From positions 1 through 35,959 of the forward strand of contig JANYJA010000252.1 in NCBI GenBank assembly GCA_025358575.1: a stretch of 35,959 bases of DNA, given 5' to 3'. Below are positions 31,538 through 35,959 of the stretch, piece by piece. The DNA comes from Terriglobia bacterium. GTDB taxonomy: Bacteria; Acidobacteriota; Terriglobia; Bryobacterales; Bryobacteraceae. Under the pieces are notes generated by a model, which was given only the letters and a program-made list of their open reading frames with translations, was not told where the DNA came from and did no database searches. The translations under genes and the position numbers were made by a program. The stretch's first letter is position 1. Each line of letters starts with the position of its first letter.

Positions 31538-34513
31538 CTAGCTCGCCTCGATCTCAGGGTTGGGATTGCGCAGCGACGCCAGATAAGTAGTGCGCGGCCG
31601 CGTATTTAAATCTGCCAGCAACCCGTAATTCAACTTCTCGTCCTTCAGTTTTCGCACACGGCTGTTGGGATCGTTCTCGTCGCCGAACGTAATCGCATGG
31701 GTTGGGCACACCGCCTCGCACGCCGTCACGATTTCACCATCGCGCACTTTCCGGTCGTCTTTCTCGGCCGCGATCTTGGCGTAGTTAATGCGCTGAATGC
31801 AGTACGTGCACTTCTCCATCACGCCGCGGCTGCGCACCGTCACATCCGGATTTTTCTGCAGCTTGACGCTTTCCGTCTCCCAATCCGTGAATAGCAGAAA
31901 GTTGAAGCGGCGAACTTTATAGGGACAGTTATTCGAACAGTAGCGGGTGCCAACGCAACGGTTGTAAACCATGCTGTTCAGCCCGTCTTGATCGTGCACC
32001 GTCGCGGCTACCGGACAAACCACCTCGCACGGCGCGTTCTCGCAGTGCATGCAGGGGACTGGCTGAAAGTGAACAGCGGGGTTATCGGCGCTGCCTTCGT
32101 AGTAGCGATCCACGCGAATCCAGTGCATTTCGCGCCCGTGAATCACCTGCTCCTTGCCGACTACGGCGATGTTGTTTTCCGCTTGGCACGCGATGGCGCA
32201 AGCATTGCAGCCGATGCAAGCCGTCTGATCGATCGCCATGCCCCACTTGTAGCCCGTGTACGTGAAGGACTCGGGATAAATCGTCAATCCCTTGGGCGGC
32301 GCCTCGCTCATTTTTTGCGCGAATTCGGGCTCCCTGATGTACTCGGAAATCGGCGCGGATCGAACGATCGCGCGGCCTTCCATCAAGCTGTGGTGTTGCG
32401 TCAGCGCCAGTGGAAACTTCTCGTTTAGCTTGCGAAAACTTAAACCGGTCGCGAACGTCGGCGCGTACGATGTCCGCAATCGGAACGCATCGAACCCCGC
32501 GCCGTTACCCGCTCTTCCCGAGCGAGTACGCCCGAAACCCAGGTGCACTGCCACTGAATTATCGGGTTGTCCCGGCTGCACCAATACGGCCGCCCACACC
32601 GAGTGCCCACCAAGCTTCAGCTCAACACGGTCTTCAGTCTCAACCTCGAGCTTCTGCGCCGTAGCCGGACTTATCAGCGCCGCATTATCCCAAGTCAAAC
32701 GCGACATGGGGCGCGGCAATTCTTGCAGCCAGCCGTTGTTGGCGAAGCGCCCATCGTAGATATAAGGATCGGCGTGAAAAGAAATTTCAAGCCCGCCTGT
32801 GCCGTTGTCCGTTGGCACTGCCGCCGGAGCTTTCGCGGCCAGCGTCTTCGACGGAAGCGCCGAATCCGCCACCATACCGTCATGCACGGAATGCTTCCAC
32901 CACTGTTCAAAATCCACGCCAGGTTTCTGCTTGGTCCAGTAGTCGCGAATGGTGTCGTAACCCGATTTTTCCGGCGTCTCCGTGAACGCGTTTAGAAAGT
33001 CGTTCATCGACCGGCCCTGGTACAGGGGCGCAATCAGCGGCTGCATGATGGTCACCGTGCCGTCGTAAGAGCGCGCATCGCCCCAACTTTCCAAGGCATG
33101 CGCCTCGGGGATATGCCACTGGCACAAGTCTGAAGTTTCGTCCTCGTAAAGGCCCAACCGCACGCGCAGTTTGGCCTTTGCCAGCTTATCTTTCAGATAA
33201 AAATCGGCCGGCGCGTTGAATACCGGATTGCCCCCCAGGATCACCAGCAGCTCCACCGCGCCCGCATCCAGGTCATGCACCAGATCCCGCAACGATTCAA
33301 TCTGATCCACTGGGTTTGCTTCGATCGGATCGGTAAACGTCACGGTTTTGCCCACGTTGCCGAGCGTCGAATTGATTGCATGGACCAGCGCGTGCACTTC
33401 CGGCGTCTGGCCTTCACCGGCAATTACAAGACTCGCGCCGGAATGCGCCTGCAAATCCTTCACCAACGCGCCAATCCAGCGGGTCTGCGTTTCGCGCCCG
33501 GTAGGGGGAACATCCCCGCCCGCACCGAGTTGAGCGGCCAGGCTCCGAACAAACGTCGCCACTTGAGATGGCGGCATGGCGAACCGGTGGTCCGCTTTCG
33601 CGCCCGTGTTGGTCGGCGTGGTCTCCACCGCATATAACCGGTTCATCGACGTCTGCGATCCACGAACCCGCCGTTTGTCGCTGAAATCCCGCGCGTAGCG
33701 AACACTGGCCGGACTGGAACCTAGAAAATCGCTGTCCACCGAGAGAATCACGTCCGCTTGATCGAAGTGATAAATCGTGTTCGCGTAAGAACCGAATGCG
33801 AGCTTCGATCCGGCGCGCGTTGAGTGACCGCCCAGCGGCTCATACTGAACCCACTTAACGGACGGAAGCGCCGTCATCAAATCTTTCATCTGCGACGCCA
33901 GACTCGGCGACGTGATAGTTTCCGTTAGAATTCGAATTCCCGCGCCAGCTTTCGGCAACTGCGCGGCAAGCGCTTCCTTGAAGACCGCTAGAAAAGATGA
34001 ATATGAGCGGATCTCGCCCAAAAAATTTAGCGTCTGCGAACGGTCCGGATCATACAGGTTTAGCACCGAAGCCTGCGTCATCACATCGGTCGCGCCCAAG
34101 CTCGCCGGATGTTCCGGATTCCCTTCAATCTTGGTGGGCCGGCCCATGTGGCTCTCCACCAGAACACCTGCCGCAACACCGCTCAGCGTGAACGCCGTGG
34201 CGTAGAAAAGCGGCTTGCCGGGAACCAGCGCTTCGGGAGCGTTCACATACGGCATGATCACTTCAGTAGGCTGCTTGGTGCACGCGCTCAATCCGCCGAG
34301 CGCCAAAGACGCCCCCATCAGCTTCAGGAAGTTGCGTCGGCCCTCCACGTCTTCCCACTCCGAAGCCTGACGCGGGAACTCCCGATGCAGGAAATCCTGA
34401 AAGCCTTCCGTACCGGCCAGCTCATCCAGAGTCCGCCAATAATTTTTCCCGCGCGCGTTGTCCAGCCGGGCGCGGATCGAAATCAGATTCAGGTTTTCGT
34501 TTTGTTCGCTCAT
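31538..34513 (-). CDS. actB: Alternative complex III, iron-sulfur subunit ActB
   Basis: ActB (991 aa) is a fusion of a molybdopterin-oxidoreductase-like domain without visible cofactor residues (about 60-730) and a ferredoxin-like domain. The Fe-S ligands are seen in TACIGCNACAIACQAENN, CMHCENAPCEVVCPVAATVH, NRCVGTRYCSNNCPYKVRR, CTYCIQRI and CEAVCPTHAITFG. A twin-arginine signature, GRRNFLKLMG, precedes LSAC, a lipobox-like cysteine. The ATG at 34513 overlaps the actA stop; a GTG at 34522 would add three residues. It transfers electrons from the quinol site toward the heme subunits. Confidence 0.96.
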   Translation of the reverse strand: MSEQNENLNLISIRARLDNARGKNYWRTLDELAGTEGFQDFLHREFPRQASEWEDVEGRRNFLKLMGASLALGGLSACTKQPTEVIMPYVNAPEALVPGKPLFYATAFTLSGVAAGVLVESHMGRPTKIEGNPEHPASLGATDVMTQASVLNLYDPDRSQTLNFLGEIRSYSSFLAVFKEALAAQLPKAGAGIRILTETITSPSLASQMKDLMTALPSVKWVQYEPLGGHSTRAGSKLAFGSYANTIYHFDQADVILSVDSDFLGSSPASVRYARDFSDKRRVRGSQTSMNRLYAVETTPTNTGAKADHRFAMPPSQVATFVRSLAAQLGAGGDVPPTGRETQTRWIGALVKDLQAHSGASLVIAGEGQTPEVHALVHAINSTLGNVGKTVTFTDPIEANPVDQIESLRDLVHDLDAGAVELLVILGGNPVFNAPADFYLKDKLAKAKLRVRLGLYEDETSDLCQWHIPEAHALESWGDARSYDGTVTIMQPLIAPLYQGRSMNDFLNAFTETPEKSGYDTIRDYWTKQKPGVDFEQWWKHSVHDGMVADSALPSKTLAAKAPAAVPTDNGTGGLEISFHADPYIYDGRFANNGWLQELPRPMSRLTWDNAALISPATAQKLEVETEDRVELKLGGHSVWAAVLVQPGQPDNSVAVHLGFGRTRSGRAGNGAGFDAFRLRTSYAPTFATGLSFRKLNEKFPLALTQHHSLMEGRAIVRSAPISEYIREPEFAQKMSEAPPKGLTIYPESFTYTGYKWGMAIDQTACIGCNACAIACQAENNIAVVGKEQVIHGREMHWIRVDRYYEGSADNPAVHFQPVPCMHCENAPCEVVCPVAATVHDQDGLNSMVYNRCVGTRYCSNNCPYKVRRFNFLLFTDWETESVKLQKNPDVTVRSRGVMEKCTYCIQRINYAKIAAEKDDRKVRDGEIVTACEAVCPTHAITFGDENDPNSRVRKLKDEKLNYGLLADLNTRPRTTYLASLRNPNPEIEAS

Positions 34514-35163
34514 CGATGACACGTGTAACAGTTATCCAGCTTCTGAATGTGATTCTCTTTCACCAGCCGCGCACCCATAACCAGTTGATCCTCCGGCGGT
34601 TTGTATCCCATGGTGAAAACTTCCGAAGGCGGCCGCACGTACTGCTCGGGATTGCGGTGACAATCCAGGCACCACCGCATTTCGAGCGAATTTTTCTGAT
34701 ATACCAGCGGCATCTGATCGATGCGCCCGTGGCACGTTTCGCATCCCACTCCCTTCTTCACATGGATGCTGTGATTGAAATACACAAAGTCCGGAAGATC
34801 GTGAACTTTCACCCAGGGAATCGATTCATCGCTGCGAAAGCTGGCGCGCACCATTTCCAGTTCCTTGCTGTTGGTCCAAATTTGGGAATGGCAATTCATG
34901 CACGTTTTAGTGGGCGGGATGTTGGCAAAAGCGGCGTTTTCTACCGAGGTGTGACAGTAGCGGCAATCGATTCCCATGGACCCCGCATGGTGCGAGTGGC
35001 TGAACTGCACTGGCTGGACGCGCATCACGCCTTGGTTCGTCGCATACGAGGAATCGGCCATCAGCTCGAACAACGCGGCACCAACGCCGCCCAGAACTAC
35101 CAACGCCGAGATAATGCTGATCTTCGAAAGCGTGTTGCTGCTGTGATGGAATATCTGAGGCAT
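34510..35163 (-). CDS. actA: Alternative complex III, pentaheme cytochrome c subunit ActA
   Basis: ActA (217 aa) has an N-terminal membrane helix (IISALVVLGGVGAALFELM) and five CxxCH heme motifs: CRYCH, CMNCH, CETCH, CLDCH and CYTCH. It is the first gene of the act operon and the electron-exit subunit of the complex. A GGA stands seven bases upstream of the ATG. The count and spacing of hemes match the family. Confidence 0.96.
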   Translation of the reverse strand: MPQIFHHSSNTLSKISIISALVVLGGVGAALFELMADSSYATNQGVMRVQPVQFSHSHHAGSMGIDCRYCHTSVENAAFANIPPTKTCMNCHSQIWTNSKELEMVRASFRSDESIPWVKVHDLPDFVYFNHSIHVKKGVGCETCHGRIDQMPLVYQKNSLEMRWCLDCHRNPEQYVRPPSEVFTMGYKPPEDQLVMGARLVKENHIQKLDNCYTCHR

Positions 35164-35190
35164 TACGATTCCAGGCTCTTGATCAACTCC

Positions 35191-35198
35191 GTATTATC
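35191..35198 (-). promoter_or_regulatory. Possible -10 element of the act operon (GATAATAC, repeated at 35264-35271)
   Basis: On the minus strand GATAAT lies about 23-30 bases upstream of the actA ATG and matches the sigma-70 -10 at five of six bases. The octamer GATAATAC occurs again at 35264-35271. I find no good -35 at 16-18 bases, so this is tentative. Confidence 0.25.
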
Positions 35199-35278
35199 AC
35201 CGATTCTATTTCTCATTCGCACCCCCATCTAATTAAAAGGATGATTGAGACCACATTTTTGCTGTATTATCGGGCGAT

Positions 35279-35959
35279 TTAGCGCCGAAACAAAAACACG
35301 GAATTTTCCAGGCGACTTTCGCCGCCATCGTTTACGGCAAAACGGTGGGGCACCACCCGATTCCCGTCCACTCCGGTATCCCACAACGAGGACCCGCAGT
35401 ATTGCCCGTCTTTTCTTAGCGCATAAAAGTTTAAATCAAACTGTAGCAGCCTCGCGCGATCGTTTTGAAAATTATGCGCCACTCGCTGCAACGCATCCAA
35501 GCACGCATCGTTGGCGCTCAGGCCATGCCGCATATTTTCGACAATGGTGTGTGCTCCCACAATTCGGATATTCTCCTCACCGCGTCCCGTGGAGCCCGCG
35601 CCGCCTACTTCCTGGTCCACAAACACGCCGGAACCGATCAGCGGGGAGTCTCCGACGCGTCCGGCAAGCTTCCAAGCCAAGCCGCTGGTCGTGGTAACGC
35701 CGGACATTTCGCCTTTCGCATTCAGTCCCAGGCAATTGATGGTTCCGGTCGGCGGGTGCGCCGCCATACCTCGCGCCCATTCCAACATTTCATCCGTCGC
35801 TTCGGGGAACATTCGTTTCAGTGCCGCTGAAGGCGGCGCTGCGGTGGGCTTCTTCGGCGGCGCGTCCAAACCCTCTCTCCAGTTGTTGTGTCCGATGCCA
35901 TCGCGCAGCGATTGCTTCCAGACCAGCCAAGCGAGCCGGCTCTTCTCCGTGAGCAGATC
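35279..35959 (-). CDS. N4-(beta-N-acetylglucosaminyl)-L-asparaginase family protein (partial, 5' end beyond window)
   Basis: The reverse strand is open from the window edge to the stop at 35279 (about 226 codons). The visible part begins LLTEKSRLAWLVWKQSLRD, typical of the region before the cleavage site. The likely nucleophile Thr is in HPPTGTINCLGLN (codon at 35741-35743), followed by GEMSGVTTTSGLAWKLAGRV, GDSPLIGSGVFVD and GAGSTGRGEENIR. Members are Ntn-hydrolases that self-cleave before this Thr and hydrolyse asparagine-linked substrates or isoaspartyl peptides. The visible half matches glycosylasparaginase better than plant-type isoaspartyl peptidase. It is upstream of, and in line with, actA, with no functional link seen. 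Confidence 0.85.
   Translation of the reverse strand, partial: DLLTEKSRLAWLVWKQSLRDGIGHNNWREGLDAPPKKPTAAPPSAALKRMFPEATDEMLEWARGMAAHPPTGTINCLGLNAKGEMSGVTTTSGLAWKLAGRVGDSPLIGSGVFVDQEVGGAGSTGRGEENIRIVGAHTIVENMRHGLSANDACLDALQRVAHNFQNDRARLLQFDLNFYALRKDGQYCGSSLWDTGVDGNRVVPHRFAVNDGGESRLENSVFLFRR

Noticed and set aside
34516-35232. Plus-strand open frame (238 codons) over actA
   Set aside because: It is antisense to a pentaheme cytochrome with five intact CxxCH motifs.
1-35959. tRNA, rRNA, CRISPR, insertion sequences, prophage or toxin-antitoxin genes
   Set aside because: I saw no tandem spaced repeats, transposase motifs, integrase-like genes or tRNA-like cloverleaf segments on either strand.

Overview
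The window reads as a chromosomal segment of a motile aerobic Acidobacteriota bacterium, possibly of the Bryobacter/Solibacter type. That placement is an inference from a G+C-rich flagellar locus lying beside an alternative complex III (Act) plus caa3-type oxidase cluster; no rRNA or other marker gene is present to confirm it. The window is almost fully coding. No stretch above 300 bases lacks a gene, and I see no tRNA, rRNA, CRISPR array, insertion sequence or prophage.

Flagellar region, about 1-20551. A partial sigma-28-like gene (minus) and a sigma-54 activator (plus) are divergent at the left edge. A long minus-strand operon, in transcription order, runs fliK, flgD, flgE, fliN, fliO, fliP, fliQ, fliR, flhB, flhA, flhF, fliA, a fliY-like gene and a small DUF2802/SwrB-like gene. 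Divergent from fliK is a plus-strand operon: flgF, an unrecognised gene, flgG, flgA, flgH, flgI and flgJ (rod-binding domain only). It meets flaG-fliS tail to tail. A separate secreted lytic transglycosylase follows. These genes supply the export gate, hook, distal rod, L and P rings, part of the switch complex, polar placement (flhF) and the regulatory layer. The filament gene, fliD, motAB, fliF, fliG, fliM, the export ATPase genes, flgBC, fliE and flhG are not in the window.

The regulatory DNA is informative. An exact sigma-28 -35 octamer with 11-base spacing to a 6/8 -10 lies just upstream of the sigma-54 activator. Sigma-54-like -24/-12 elements face both ways in the fliK/flgF gap, with a perfect inverted repeat about 105-110 bases from each predicted start. 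Sigma-28-like elements lie between flaG and the transglycosylase. Together they suggest mutual FliA/sigma-54 control.

Metabolic interlude, 20572-22697: an acyl-CoA transferase of the acetyl-CoA hydrolase/transferase family and an ECHDC3-like crotonase-fold protein lacking both hydratase glutamates.

Respiratory region, 22749-35163, minus strand. In transcription order: actA, actB, actC, actD, actE, actF, a small membrane protein, SCO1, ctaC, ctaD, ctaE and the subunit IV gene. Quinol is oxidised by the Act complex, electrons pass through c-type hemes to the cytochrome c domain on CtaC, and the A2-type oxidase reduces oxygen. SCO1 delivers copper for CuA. Many genes overlap by ATGA, so the cluster is probably translated as a coupled unit.

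The right edge holds a partial glycosylasparaginase-type Ntn-hydrolase. I did not find a clearly new biological system. The most novel points are the flagellar promoter architecture, the unknown gene between flgF and flgG, and several flagellar proteins with missing domains or motifs.
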